Below, piece by piece: positions 7,812-17,242 of a stretch of DNA of 52,411 nucleotides. How positions within the stretch are numbered: the first letter of the stretch is position 1; each line of letters begins with the position of its first letter. Source of the DNA: Aporhodopirellula sallentina SM41 (lineage in GTDB: Bacteria > Planctomycetota > Planctomycetia > Pirellulales > Pirellulaceae); NCBI RefSeq assembly GCF_000346505.1, contig NZ_ANOH01000275.1, forward strand, positions 1-52,411, written 5' to 3'. The notes under the pieces are model-generated. The model did no database searches, had not been told where the DNA came from, and was given only the letters and a program-made list of their open reading frames with translations. The position numbers and the translations under genes were made by a program.

Positions 7812-9302
7812 TCAATCGTTGAGCAGTTCAGAGAGTTTTTCGTGGATTTGCTCGGCGGTCTCTTTCCCCGCACCGACCTTCACCATTTGAACGACACCTT
7901 CGCGGTCAATCACCACCAACTGTGGAATTCCGGTCACGCCGTAGTTGTCGTACATCTCGTTGTCTTCGGGGACCACGATCACCGGATGTTCTAATTCGTG
8001 CTCGGCGAGAAAATTCTCCAACATCACGAGTTCGTCCTCATTCGACGCTTTCTCTCCCCGAGAGATGCGATTGTTTTCATCGTCCCATCCGTAACCGTAG
8101 TACTGAGTCGCACCGACGACTTCGAACCCCTTGTCTTTGAATTCCTCACGCCACTCACGCAAATGCGGGAACGCCGCGATACACGGACCGCACCACACCG
8201 CCCAAAAGTCGACGAGAACCACTTTCCCCTGCAGCGTCTCCAGCGTGGTTTCACCTTCATTGACCCACGCATCGATCTCAAACTCGGGAGCCGGGTTCCC
8301 GATCAATTCCATCAGCTTCAACGTCGATTCGATTCGACGCTGGATGGCCCCCATCGTTCCCCGGATCGACTTCAATACCATGTTGGCTTCATAACGATCG
8401 CCGATCAGTTCATCCAGCTCTTCGACTCGCGCACTCGCCGCCTCGGGATCGTTGCTGACCGTGCTTCCGATCAGCGACACTTCGATCTTGGCGTACTCCG
8501 TCAACATCTCGATTGAATCGGGATATCTCTCCATCGCCGACGTCATGACTCGTTTCAACGCGTCCTTAGCTTCTTCGTTCGCATCGGGCAAACGCGTCTT
8601 GCTCAACAACAACCGTGTCTTGGTGATCAGGCGATCGACTTCGTTGTCTTCTTCCAGTTCCAATTCGTCGATGGATGCGAGATAGCTATCGACGAGTTCT
8701 TCAGCGGCGGCGATCTTTTCCTGGAGCCCCAACTGCGAGGCCTGTAGAGGAACGAGAGTTCCTACAATTTGAACGTGTTTGAGAGGTGTGTCTTTGGTAG
8801 ATTCGGATATCTCAGCAAGGACTCGTCCGACCAAATCACCGACGCGTTCGGTCGCTCCCGCTCGGCTGCCGTAAAACCGTGCTCTCGAAACAGTCTGGAA
8901 AATGACTCCGGAATTCGTCGCCGCGTCTTCCGTATCGAGCAACGCATCGACTAGCTTTTCACCCTGCTCTAACGCCTGCAGATACTTTCTCTGTCTCACA
9001 AAGCCGGACATAATTTCCGAGCGCAGACGCTGCAACGCAATTACTTGGTCGGGTGCGCTATTCGCGATTTCTTCATCGAGCGTTTCGGCGGCCTCGGCGG
9101 GCTCACCATCCTCGATCAGTTTGCGAATGGCTTCCTCGGGAGTCGGCTCGGCTTCTTCCGACGCTACGTCTGTTTCGGTTTCGTCCGAGGGTGTTTCGCT
9201 TGCGTCGGTGACCGATTCGGTATCGCTTTGTCCAAAGACCGGAGCATTCCACAGTGGCGTGGCGACAGCAAACAGGACGACAGAGAGATAGAGGATTTTC
9301 AT
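7812..9302 (-). CDS. Secreted TlpA/ResA-like thioredoxin-fold protein, 496 aa
   Basis: ATG 9302 begins a signal peptide (MKILYLSVVLFAVATPLW) cleaved after the VFGQ region. An acidic, Glu/Thr-rich linker and a long helical domain rich in EELVDSYLASIDEL-type heptads precede a C-terminal thioredoxin domain from about residue 335. That domain has VVLVDFWAVWCGPC with the CxxC near residues 369-372, then a cis-Pro segment GVTGIPQLVVID. TlpA/ResA proteins reduce or isomerise disulfides, or aid cytochrome c maturation, in the periplasm; the real partner is unknown. The upstream in-frame ATG at 9389 would put 29 non-signal residues before the leader and is rejected. The next gene (9681) encodes another secreted protein. 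Confidence 0.92.
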   Translation of the reverse strand: MKILYLSVVLFAVATPLWNAPVFGQSDTESVTDASETPSDETETDVASEEAEPTPEEAIRKLIEDGEPAEAAETLDEEIANSAPDQVIALQRLRSEIMSGFVRQRKYLQALEQGEKLVDALLDTEDAATNSGVIFQTVSRARFYGSRAGATERVGDLVGRVLAEISESTKDTPLKHVQIVGTLVPLQASQLGLQEKIAAAEELVDSYLASIDELELEEDNEVDRLITKTRLLLSKTRLPDANEEAKDALKRVMTSAMERYPDSIEMLTEYAKIEVSLIGSTVSNDPEAASARVEELDELIGDRYEANMVLKSIRGTMGAIQRRIESTLKLMELIGNPAPEFEIDAWVNEGETTLETLQGKVVLVDFWAVWCGPCIAAFPHLREWREEFKDKGFEVVGATQYYGYGWDDENNRISRGEKASNEDELVMLENFLAEHELEHPVIVVPEDNEMYDNYGVTGIPQLVVIDREGVVQMVKVGAGKETAEQIHEKLSELLND

Positions 9303-9680
9303 TCGTTGGCCGAGATTGGAGTTGGAAAGGCGGCGAACTCGTCGCATCGGTGCGTCACCGATACGTGACATCGCGAAGGGGTGCCCCACCGACGCGATGC
9401 GTTCATTTTAGCGAGATTCCGCTGTCTTTTTCTCCCACAGAAGATCGCAAAGTGCCAAACGAGCGATCGCGAACCTAATTCGCGACCTGTTGGCAAACAA
9501 CGCGCCCCTGAAAAAGCCACCCGGCAAAGTTCATCTCTATCGCTCAGCGAAGCGCACAGTCCAAAACGGGGATCGAAAAGCTCTACAACCAACGCCGTTT
9601 GTCGCGTTTAACACGAGACAAACGGGACCAACCGCACACCGGCAAATCAATTGGTGATGGCTTTCGAACGGGTTCGCTGA
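9303..9680. other. Intergenic region with a 9-bp hairpin
   Basis: CCGTTTGTC (9595-9603) pairs exactly with GACAAACGG (9617-9625) around a 13-base loop. It lies about 55 bp downstream of the metalloprotease stop codon, so a factor-independent terminator without T-run or an mRNA end structure is plausible. The rest shows nothing recognisable; the part near 9303 probably carries the thioredoxin gene promoter. Confidence 0.45.
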
Positions 9681-11351
9681 TTACAACCCGTTGACGCGTT
9701 CGATCGACAATCGGTTGAGCACCCAATTCGGATCGGCGCCCCCTTTATCGAAGAACGTCAGATCCAATCGACCGTCGGTGACCTTCACCTCAAAGTTGGT
9801 CGGCTTCCCGTCACCTTCGTGCCCCACGTACGCATATTGACCTTTGTCTGCATTCAACCGGTCGGTGATCAAACGACCTTCCGCTCGAACCCCCATTCGA
9901 TCGTGAGAATACTGCCGGTCACCCATGTTCATCGTCACGCGGTAAACACCGTTGGCGATCCGGTGGCGGAGCGTTTTGGGTTTCTCGCTGTAGACAAAGT
10001 CTTGATTGATTTTGTTGATCCCCGACGCGCTGCCTCGGTCGGCCGACTTCACATCACCGCGCCACACGACATCACCAATCGTTGACGGCGAGACGCGCGT
10101 GTAACCAGGTTCAACCGGTGATGTTTCGGTGCCAAAGTCATAGTTGTATTTCCCCGCCGAAAGGTCCACCATCAGTTTATTGGAACGGATATAGACCGCA
10201 CCAAAGTCAGTCTTTCCCGTCGTATCAAACACCGTGTAGTGAAAGAAATCTTCTCCGTTGGGTAATCCACCTTTGGGCATGACATACTTGATTTCGTTTC
10301 GACCGCCGGGACTGGTGGCCTTGGACAACGACACGATTCCACCGTGGTAACTGACCGTGTCCAACAAACTCGCATCCAACACATCGTTGTTGACGTCATA
10401 GTCGTTCGCGATCACGTCGATCACGATCGAGTTCTTATCCATATTCACTTCGTCCCGCATTCCAAATGGTTTGACCGGACGTGGCGTGACCGGATCACCG
10501 TGTGAACGACGTTCGTTCCGCGTAGCGAGCACCTTCATTGCTTCATCGGAAGCCATCCGTCCGATGTTGCCACGGTTGCCGACCATGATACTGATCGGGT
10601 TGGGCTTTCCGCCGGCGGTGTGTGCCCCTTCTTTGACTCGCGGGCTCGATTCGTAGAAGAAGCCGCTCTTGTTCGTATGATGCAATCCCCACGAATGTCC
10701 GAACTCATGGGCCAAGGTTCCATTCGCCCAACTCGTTTTGCCTCGTCCGCCGACCGTCGCGTATCGTTGACGAGAACCGACGCTCTTCACATACGCCAAT
10801 CCCGACGGCGGATAGTACACGTGATAGCACGCCAAATCGTGCGTCGTGCCGACGAGTTGGGGATGTTTGTTCCAGTAATCGCGAAACGCTGCCAAACTGC
10901 TTCCCGCTTTGCCACCGCCTCCGGTTTCCCGGACGAAGTCCCGCAAAGGATCATTGTCTTTGTCCGTTCGGATGATCACTTTGCCGAGACGAAACTGAAT
11001 GCCCGCCGCGTGCAGATAGCGTCGTTCCAAATTCGGGACGATCGTTTCGACAACCTTCTTGGCGGCTTCGAGGTCACCGTTGTACGCGGACTTTTCAAAG
11101 AAAGCTCGCGAACCAATCTCAACACCGATTTCATATTCCAACACGTCCATGACACGCGTCGGCGGCAGAGTCGCTTTCGATTGGGTGCCCCCTTTGTTCG
11201 ACACCAATCGAATCGCGTCTTCCGCGTGGACCGCAGATAAAGGCGAGGCAGCAAACCCCAACAGCATTCCCGCAAACAACAACCACGAGGAACGACTCGC
11301 AAACACGACCTGATGTATAGATTGAATCATGGGCATTAGTCTCTTTTGCAT
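9681..11351 (-). CDS. Secreted zinc metalloprotease with C-terminal carbohydrate-binding-like domain, 556 aa
   Basis: A hydrophobic leader (SSWLLFAGMLLGFAASPLSA) indicates export. The catalytic zinc site TLAHEFGHSWGLHH near residue 211 is the HExxHxxGxxH motif of metzincins, and ISIMVGN supplies the Met-turn. After it comes an Ig/cadherin-like region (SIVIDVIANDYDVNNDVLDA), as in adhesin-type repeats, then a C-terminal module starting YNYDFGTETSPVEPGYTRVS, the pattern of galactose-binding-like domains in polysaccharide-active enzymes. The reaction is probably extracellular proteolysis; the substrate is unknown. The start may be ATG 11351, 11336 or 11330; the later two give a more usual signal peptide. 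It is a single gene, divergent from the cytochrome gene. Confidence 0.9.
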   Translation of the reverse strand: MQKRLMPMIQSIHQVVFASRSSWLLFAGMLLGFAASPLSAVHAEDAIRLVSNKGGTQSKATLPPTRVMDVLEYEIGVEIGSRAFFEKSAYNGDLEAAKKVVETIVPNLERRYLHAAGIQFRLGKVIIRTDKDNDPLRDFVRETGGGGKAGSSLAAFRDYWNKHPQLVGTTHDLACYHVYYPPSGLAYVKSVGSRQRYATVGGRGKTSWANGTLAHEFGHSWGLHHTNKSGFFYESSPRVKEGAHTAGGKPNPISIMVGNRGNIGRMASDEAMKVLATRNERRSHGDPVTPRPVKPFGMRDEVNMDKNSIVIDVIANDYDVNNDVLDASLLDTVSYHGGIVSLSKATSPGGRNEIKYVMPKGGLPNGEDFFHYTVFDTTGKTDFGAVYIRSNKLMVDLSAGKYNYDFGTETSPVEPGYTRVSPSTIGDVVWRGDVKSADRGSASGINKINQDFVYSEKPKTLRHRIANGVYRVTMNMGDRQYSHDRMGVRAEGRLITDRLNADKGQYAYVGHEGDGKPTNFEVKVTDGRLDLTFFDKGGADPNWVLNRLSIERVNGL

Positions 11352-11681
11352 TGGTTCGTTCAGGCAAACGTAAAGGCGGGGATGCAGTAACCAGCCTACA
11401 CTGCTCAGACTCGAAGGCTAGAGCATTTCATGGCATGCATACTGTTAGAACCGATAGTTGGCCACAGCATAAAGGAGATGGGCAGGTAATCTGCAGACAC
11501 GTTCACTCGAACACCGTCGAGACGTGCAACATCAAGACAGCCACGTCGTGCTTGCAATCATCTGAACTTCCTCTCCATAGATTGCGACGTTTGGTTTTGC
11601 GACAAAGAAACGAAAACGTGGAATGTGGAGCGTGAACACGGTAAGTTGGACGCCTCGTCTTTTTTCGGCCCAGGTATTTCT
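11352..11681. other. Divergent promoter region
   Basis: This 330 bp lies between the metalloprotease and the multihaem cytochrome, which are transcribed away from each other. The sequence is mixed, with ATGGCATGCAT near 11429-11440 and an AT-rich patch around 11590-11620. No clear operator, RNA gene or repeat was seen. Confidence 0.35.
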
Positions 11682-13778
11682 ATGCGTGCTTCCTCGATTG
11701 CATTCCTGCTCAGTGGCATGTTGTTGATTGCAGGAACGTTCGCGTTTCTCCGCGCGAGAGGCGACGGCGAAGAGACCAGGAGCGATGCGACCGCCTCGAC
11801 CGAAGAACACAGTCCACCTCACTCAAACTCCCATGCCGCAACCGGCGTCTCCATAGACTCCACCGCAAACGATTCGACAGAAAGTGATTCGGCTGCAGAC
11901 ATAGCTGCAGACGATACAGCCCCCACCGATCCAAACGTATCGCTCGCGAAAGCGACCGAGTTACCTGACGGAATCGTCGGCACGGCAACGTGTGCGGGAT
12001 GCCACGCCGAACAGTATGAATCGTACCGCCAGACCGATCACAGTCGTTCACTCGCCTCGTGGTCACCCGACAGTGATGTACCCTTGGAAGACTTCACGCA
12101 CGCGAAAAGCCTCACGGTTTACACGGCGTTTGAGGAGGCCGGGCAACTCTACCACCGTGAGGAACTCGAGATCCCCGCCACCACGGACGATCATGATCCG
12201 GTGTTGTTCCCAACCGGCACCCTGCCGGTGAAATACGTGATGGGCAGCGGCGCGTTCGCTCATGCCTATTTGCTCGAAGACGGCGAGTATTTGTTGCAGT
12301 CTCCGATGACGTGGTACGTCAAACCGCAGCGTTACGAGATCGCACCGAGCTACGACGAGCCCCACCACTCCGGGTTTACTCGAGTCGTTACCTCGCGGTG
12401 CCTGTATTGCCATGCCGGAAGCCTCTCAACACCCACCGGCAACGAACAGAAAGTCACGATCCACGAGCAGGCGATCAGTTGCGAGCGGTGCCATGGTCCC
12501 GGCGAGGCGCATTCACGGCTCTATCAGAACACCGACGGCCCCAAGGGAACCAACGCTCCCGATATCGCGGATTCTATGATCGTCCACCCCGGTAACCTAA
12601 ACCGTGAACTCGCCGACGCGATCTGTGCTCAATGCCATCTCCAAGGTGACATTGTCGTTGAACAACCGGGGACATCAGATTGGGACTATCGCCCTGGCGA
12701 ACCGCTTGACTCGACCATGGTCTCGTACAAGATCGACAACAAAGAGGAATCCAAGAAATCGTTTGTTGACCACTTTGACCAGATCTGGCAGAGCAAGTGC
12801 TACACGCAGTCAGGAACGCTGACGTGCATCTCCTGCCACGATCCCCACCACAAGCCATCGAAGACCGACATCGATGCCGTGGAACGCCAGTACTGCATTC
12901 AGTGCCATCAACACACCGAGTGTGGGTTGCCGTTGCAGGAACGTGTCGAACGCGAAAACGATCGTTGTGTTTCCTGCCACATGCCCCGAATCGATAGCGA
13001 GGTCGCTCACGCCGCAACAACGCACCATACGATCGGATTTCATCGACGCAGTGACGCGAATGCCGACGACGAACCTAGCCCCGAGGCCCGCGATGCAACG
13101 TCAATGGTATTGCGACGTATGCGTAGCCCTGTCGAAGAATTATCGGCGGACGAGAACGAAGCACGCAATGATTTTCTTGCCCGCGCGATGCAGCTTATCA
13201 AGCTCGACATCCGCGAACCGAGCGAGAATTTGTCTGATGTCTCGCTTCCTTCATCGCCCCTTCGAGAATTAATCCAGATCGCCAAAGAGGATCCTTCCGA
13301 CATCGATGTGTTGGTCCACATCGCGGCGTTGGCACGATGGGAAGCCGAGTGGCTCTCCGTCAATCCGTCGGAGACTTCCCAACGGCAGTCCACACAGCGA
13401 TGGACGATTGCGGGGGCGTATGCTGAACGGGTCATCCGAGTGGAACCGTCGCCCAACGAGAATCGCCAGAAGGCTCTCGATGTTCTCTTTGATGTTCACT
13501 ACGCCGCTGAACGTTACGCAGACGCCGTCCTCGTCGGCCGGGAACTCGTCGCTTCAAAGCGTTCGGAGATTCACCAATACAACCTGGGATTGGCGTTCGG
13601 GAAGATACGAAGGTTCCCGGAAGCGGCACAGTCGTTTCAAGAGTCTATCCGCATCGACGGACGCTACCTGCAACCGTACCGATCTCTAACCAAACTCTAC
13701 CAAGCCATTGATCCCACGCTCGCCAATCGCGTCCGGGCCAGTGCCAACGCGGTGCAAGCCAATCTCGAATCGAAGTAG
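11682..13778 (+). CDS. Seven-haem c-type cytochrome with C-terminal TPR repeats, 698 aa
   Basis: ATG 11682 (MRASSIAFLLSGMLLIAG) starts a signal anchor. Seven CxxCH haem sites follow: CAGCH, CLYCH, CERCH, CAQCH, CISCH, CIQCH and CVSCH, near residues 104, 243, 267, 316, 383, 405 and 429. The last 230 residues form TPR-like helices (VLVGRELVASKRSEIHQYNL; AAQSFQESIRIDGRYL). The arrangement resembles cytochrome c554/NrfB-type proteins fused to TPRs that are common in planctomycetes. It should be an extracytoplasmic electron carrier or oxidoreductase; the substrate cannot be read from the sequence. The TPR part may dock a partner. No c-type maturation genes are nearby. The next gene is convergent, 68 bp away. 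Confidence 0.92.
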   Translation: MRASSIAFLLSGMLLIAGTFAFLRARGDGEETRSDATASTEEHSPPHSNSHAATGVSIDSTANDSTESDSAADIAADDTAPTDPNVSLAKATELPDGIVGTATCAGCHAEQYESYRQTDHSRSLASWSPDSDVPLEDFTHAKSLTVYTAFEEAGQLYHREELEIPATTDDHDPVLFPTGTLPVKYVMGSGAFAHAYLLEDGEYLLQSPMTWYVKPQRYEIAPSYDEPHHSGFTRVVTSRCLYCHAGSLSTPTGNEQKVTIHEQAISCERCHGPGEAHSRLYQNTDGPKGTNAPDIADSMIVHPGNLNRELADAICAQCHLQGDIVVEQPGTSDWDYRPGEPLDSTMVSYKIDNKEESKKSFVDHFDQIWQSKCYTQSGTLTCISCHDPHHKPSKTDIDAVERQYCIQCHQHTECGLPLQERVERENDRCVSCHMPRIDSEVAHAATTHHTIGFHRRSDANADDEPSPEARDATSMVLRRMRSPVEELSADENEARNDFLARAMQLIKLDIREPSENLSDVSLPSSPLRELIQIAKEDPSDIDVLVHIAALARWEAEWLSVNPSETSQRQSTQRWTIAGAYAERVIRVEPSPNENRQKALDVLFDVHYAAERYADAVLVGRELVASKRSEIHQYNLGLAFGKIRRFPEAAQSFQESIRIDGRYLQPYRSLTKLYQAIDPTLANRVRASANAVQANLESK

Positions 13779-13846
13779 ATAGGATCCCGCAAAGGCATCC
13801 TGAAAACCTATCGATAAGCTCAGCAGCCGATCAGCGGTGGTCGTGA

Positions 13847-14638
13847 TTATGCCGTGGCAAAAAGGCGGCCGGATGCACGTGGTTTCGGTGCAGCGTCTGG
13901 TTGCGGTTCGGTGAACCCTTTGACCGGTTCCAACTCGATCTCTCGCAGCGTTCGTTCAAACACTTCGCGAGCTTCGGACGAACAACTCGCGATCAACTCA
14001 CGAACCTCATCGGGATGGGTCACTTCCGTGATCGGCGTGACACCACTCGCCGTTTGGCTGAGCACGAGAATGCGGCGCCCGCATTTGACCAGCAAGAGTT
14101 TCGTCCGCGGGTCGAGCATCACATGGCCGAGCGGGCTCAACGCGGATGCGGGCAACGGTTTGGACGCCGCGGCGCCTCCGCCGAATTTTCGCCCGGCCCA
14201 CACGAGAGCGCAAAACAACGCGAGTACGATCGAAAGGCTCGACGCGACCGTAACCAACGGCCCGATCATTTTCGACCGAGACGATTCAGGGTTCGCGTCC
14301 AAGTCGACGGGGTCAAACGAGATCTCATCGGACGAAGCCGCCGACGTGTCGCCCGAGTTCGATGCCCCCGAATCAAGGACACGATACACCGGTGATCCCG
14401 AACTCGAGTCGCGTTGGCCAGTTGTTTCACTGCCGTTGGAACGTGGATTCAGCGTGGGGAATCCGCCGCTGCGTGCGATCACAAGGGGACGGGAATCGTT
14501 TTCTGTGCCGCGTGACTCGGTTGCTTGGGTGCCGGCGGCGTAACCCGAATCATCCCAGGCCAACGCCGTGGAAGCCGACAGGCACAACAGGGCGACGACG
14601 CATCCGAAGACTCGTAGGGATTCGATAATCGATTTCAC
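13847..14638 (-). CDS. fliO: FliO-like flagellar export protein, 263 aa, GTG start
   Basis: The start is GTG 14638, with AGGAG 7 nt upstream inside the end of fliN. A signal peptide (VFGCVVALLCLSASTALA) is followed by a polar Ser/Gly/Thr region of about 100 residues. One membrane helix (MIGPLVTVASSLSIVLALFC) then leads to the cytoplasmic FliO domain (SALSPLGHVMLDPRTKLLLV, then GRRILVLSQTASGVTPI). FliO helps assemble the FliP ring of the flagellar export gate. The long exported N-terminus makes this protein larger than enterobacterial FliO (about 120 aa). It is the last gene of the operon; no fliP, fliQ or fliR follows, and the next gene is convergent. Confidence 0.85.
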   Translation of the reverse strand: MKSIIESLRVFGCVVALLCLSASTALAWDDSGYAAGTQATESRGTENDSRPLVIARSGGFPTLNPRSNGSETTGQRDSSSGSPVYRVLDSGASNSGDTSAASSDEISFDPVDLDANPESSRSKMIGPLVTVASSLSIVLALFCALVWAGRKFGGGAAASKPLPASALSPLGHVMLDPRTKLLLVKCGRRILVLSQTASGVTPITEVTHPDEVRELIASCSSEAREVFERTLREIELEPVKGFTEPQPDAAPKPRASGRLFATA

Positions 14639-14640
14639 GT

Positions 14641-15060
14641 CTACGCTCCTACCAATTCGGTAACGCGAACGCAAAAGTTATCGTTCATGACCAAGACTTC
14701 GCCGCGTGCGATCAGACGTCCATTGGCGTAGACGTCGACGGGATCCCCGGCGAGTTTATCGAGTGCAACGACGCTGCCTTTGCGTAGCCGCAGGACTTCC
14801 TCGAGCCGCATCGAGGTGCGTCCGAGTTCGATCCGCAGATCCATCTCAACTTCATCGATCAACCCGACATCGTGAGCCATCTGCTCGAGGTCGGCGGGCG
14901 ACAAATCACCGAGAGCGAACGGGCGAGCGACGTCGCGCTCCTTGCTGTCCTCGTCACCGGTGGCAGCCGAAAGGGATTGCGACGCCTCGTTGAGGAGGGC
15001 TTCGATATCGTCTGTGTTGAGCTGTTCCTTGGCACCGCCCGCACTATCCGTCGTGCTCAT
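14641..15060 (-). CDS. fliN: Flagellar motor switch protein FliN, 139 aa
   Basis: Residues about 60-139 form the SpoA (FliN/FliM C-terminal) domain: [40 protein letters not shown], then [20 protein letters not shown]. This is the conserved core of FliN. The N-terminal part is acidic and probably flexible. FliN forms the C-ring and binds FliH and CheY-type signals. ATG 15060 is used: AAGGA lies 7 nt upstream, and the GTG at 15063 is only one codon earlier. The gene begins 17 bp after fliL. The stop codon lies 2 nt before the fliO GTG, whose ribosome site is within fliN, so the two are probably translationally coupled. Confidence 0.95.
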   Translation of the reverse strand: MSTTDSAGGAKEQLNTDDIEALLNEASQSLSAATGDEDSKERDVARPFALGDLSPADLEQMAHDVGLIDEVEMDLRIELGRTSMRLEEVLRLRKGSVVALDKLAGDPVDVYANGRLIARGEVLVMNDNFCVRVTELVGA

Positions 15061-15077
15061 CACCCCGTCCTTGGGTA

Positions 15078-15635
15078 TCAGTCTTCGATCAGTTGGTAGT
15101 CGTTAAAACCGACCCCCAGCAACATGTCCTCGTCTAACAAGTGGTTGCATATCGTCAAAATCCGTCTTTCGAGCAAGCCCAATTGGTTGTCCTGAAGCTC
15201 GGCGAGTTCGCTGTTACGAATTTTTTTGCGGATTTCATGGCGAAGTCGTCCGGTTTTGGCTTCGAACTCTTTCTCCATTTTTTCCCGATTTTTCGCCCGA
15301 ATCAGCCCATAGAGCCGCAGTTCGACTCGGAATGATCGGTCGGTATCGGTCGGGCTGAAGGTTTCACCGAACATTCCGAGTTCGAATTCCTCGACGAGAT
15401 TTTCGTCCGAGGCCTCCTGTTCGGCCTCCTCGGCGCCTTCCTGAACGGACTGAATCAGTTGCTGTTCGGCAAGCGCGCTGACTTGCTCGGCACTCGGAAC
15501 GAGGAAGAAGAACATCCCGGTTTCGATGACCACAATCATCCCGACGAAACCGATCACCAGCCCCAGGTTGCTGCGCGGACGTTGGGCCGGAGGGCTGTCC
15601 TCTGTTTCGGTCGATGGTGCTGCTTCGTCTGCCAT
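15078..15635 (-). CDS. fliL: Flagellar basal-body-associated protein FliL, 185 aa
   Basis: A short Pro-rich cytoplasmic tail leads to one membrane helix ([20 protein letters not shown]), then a periplasmic stomatin-like domain ending in [14 protein letters not shown], typical of FliL. The ribosome site AGGAG lies 6 nt before ATG 15635. FliL forms rings around the stator and supports torque under load. Its position just after motB is the usual one. Residues 60-85 are unusually Glu-rich ([20 protein letters not shown]), which extends the linker between membrane and periplasmic domain. Confidence 0.9.
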   Translation of the reverse strand: MADEAAPSTETEDSPPAQRPRSNLGLVIGFVGMIVVIETGMFFFLVPSAEQVSALAEQQLIQSVQEGAEEAEQEASDENLVEEFELGMFGETFSPTDTDRSFRVELRLYGLIRAKNREKMEKEFEAKTGRLRHEIRKKIRNSELAELQDNQLGLLERRILTICNHLLDEDMLLGVGFNDYQLIED

Positions 15636-15716
15636 GGCATTCTCCTACGGGAGTCGATGACGTTGGGTCAAGTTAAGTTGATGTCTAAAAACGGGTCTCG
15701 GCGGCTACGTTCGTTG

Positions 15717-16469
15717 TTAACGACTCGGCCGATCTCCCGCCGAGTCGGCGATCCCGCGTGGGTCTTCGACACGTTCATCGAGCATGAACACTTCCACCCG
15801 CGAATCGTTCCCGAACTTCCCACCGGGGCTGTTCCGAGTGATCGGCTCGGTCGCCTCCGCCGATGAAACGCGGAACCGGTCGACGGAGATTCCTTCCGAC
15901 TCCACCAGGTAACGCTTCACGGCAGCGGAACGCCGAATCGCGAGCAACATGGCTTCGTCGGTCCCGCCGGTCCGGGCAGCGAACTCCGCCGAAACGTGTC
16001 CGCGGACTTCGATCCGTTGCGGTTTGCCTCGGAGTTGTGTCGCGGTTTGCTTGAGGACGCGGATCGCTTCGCCGCCGAGTTGATCGCTACCGACTTCGAA
16101 AAACACGACGCTGCCGACGGCGGTCATCTGACCGGGCCGAACGATTCGAACATGCTGTTCTTCACCGACAGGTGCCTTTTCAGGTACGCCACCTTTGGCG
16201 GTGTCCTTTTTCTTGGCACGTCCGGTTGTTGAAAGGACGGCAAACTCGGTTTCGCGAGGTTTCGATTTGCCGGGCGTCAACGCGTCAATCGTTTTGGCGT
16301 ATCCGAACTGTTGCTGCATCGAGTCAACGAGCGCTTGGTACGTTTCTTCCTCTTTGATCTCGCTGAGCGAAACCAACATGATGAAGAACGTCAGCAGAAG
16401 ACTCATCATGTCTCCGAACGTGACAACCCACTCGGGGATGCCCATTTCTTCTGGTTCTTCCATTTCCAT
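15717..16469 (-). CDS. motB: Flagellar stator protein MotB, 250 aa
   Basis: Residues 13-36 (WVVTFGDMMSLLLTFFIMLV) form the single membrane helix with the proton-accepting Asp at residue 20. A plug and linker region follows, and residues about 115-235 form the OmpA-like peptidoglycan-binding domain (VVFFEVGSDQLGGEAIRVLK; RIEVRGHVS; RRSAAVKRYLVESEGISVDR). The start ATG overlaps the motA stop as TAATG, so the two subunits are translationally coupled. MotA5MotB2-type stators conduct ions and push on FliG. Nothing in the helix points clearly to sodium or proton coupling. Confidence 0.95.
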   Translation of the reverse strand: MEMEEPEEMGIPEWVVTFGDMMSLLLTFFIMLVSLSEIKEEETYQALVDSMQQQFGYAKTIDALTPGKSKPRETEFAVLSTTGRAKKKDTAKGGVPEKAPVGEEQHVRIVRPGQMTAVGSVVFFEVGSDQLGGEAIRVLKQTATQLRGKPQRIEVRGHVSAEFAARTGGTDEAMLLAIRRSAAVKRYLVESEGISVDRFRVSSAEATEPITRNSPGGKFGNDSRVEVFMLDERVEDPRGIADSAGDRPSR

Positions 16470-17230
16470 TACGACAGCTCACGTTGTTTGGCAGGAAGGT
16501 AGGTTTGCAACTTCTGATCGATCGCCCGTGGGCTCTCGCCGGATTGGATCGCCATCACACCGCGGATCGCGATCTCCATACTGAGTTGTTCGTTGCGGCT
16601 CATCAGACCGAGTTTCTCGGCAAAGGGACTGAAGAACACGTTGGCCACGATCGCCCCATAGAGCGTTGTGATCAGTGCGACCGCCATCCCGGCTCCAATC
16701 CCGGACGGGTCGGACATGTCTTGCAACATCATGATCAGCCCCATCAGGGTCCCGATCATTCCGTAGGCGGGAGCGAATCGGCCGAGTTGGTCCATGATGC
16801 TCTTGCCTTCGCGGTGCCGCATCGCCATGCCGGCGACTTCGGTTCGCAGAACCTCTTCGACGATCTCCGGCGCGGTCCCGTCGACAGCCATCTGCAGACC
16901 GCTGCGGACGAGCGGGTTTTGGATGTCGTTGATTTTGGCTTCGAGTGCGAGCAGCCCGTCTTTGCGAGCGATCTCGGCGAGTTCGACAATCGATTTGATC
17001 AAGGCGAGCCGATCTTCGGCTTTGTTCATAAGGACTTTCAGCGCGATGATCGGGCTCTTCAAAATGCTGCCGAGCGGGAAACAAATCAAAGCTGCCGCGA
17101 ACGCACCCCCGACCACAACGAGGCCCGAGGGAATGTCGATGAAGGCGGAGAACGGTGCTGATCCCAACATGATCGATGCGAGAATCAGACCCAATGCGAG
17201 GATTAGACCTACGAGACTTGCGATATCCAT
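16469..17230 (-). CDS. motA: Flagellar stator protein MotA, 253 aa
   Basis: Four membrane segments are visible: residues about 3-22 (ASLVGLILALGLILASIMLG), 32-50, 150-170 and 182-203. The conserved PAYGMIGTLMGLIMML segment, with the Pro and Thr that line the ion channel, is present, as is the cytoplasmic loop with basic and acidic residues (EARKDGLLALEAK-like) that contacts FliG. Length and topology match the MotA/PomA family. It starts 12 bp after flbD and overlaps motB by one base. Confidence 0.95.
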   Translation of the reverse strand: MDIASLVGLILALGLILASIMLGSAPFSAFIDIPSGLVVVGGAFAAALICFPLGSILKSPIIALKVLMNKAEDRLALIKSIVELAEIARKDGLLALEAKINDIQNPLVRSGLQMAVDGTAPEIVEEVLRTEVAGMAMRHREGKSIMDQLGRFAPAYGMIGTLMGLIMMLQDMSDPSGIGAGMAVALITTLYGAIVANVFFSPFAEKLGLMSRNEQLSMEIAIRGVMAIQSGESPRAIDQKLQTYLPAKQRELS

Positions 17231-17242
17231 TGTCTATGATTC

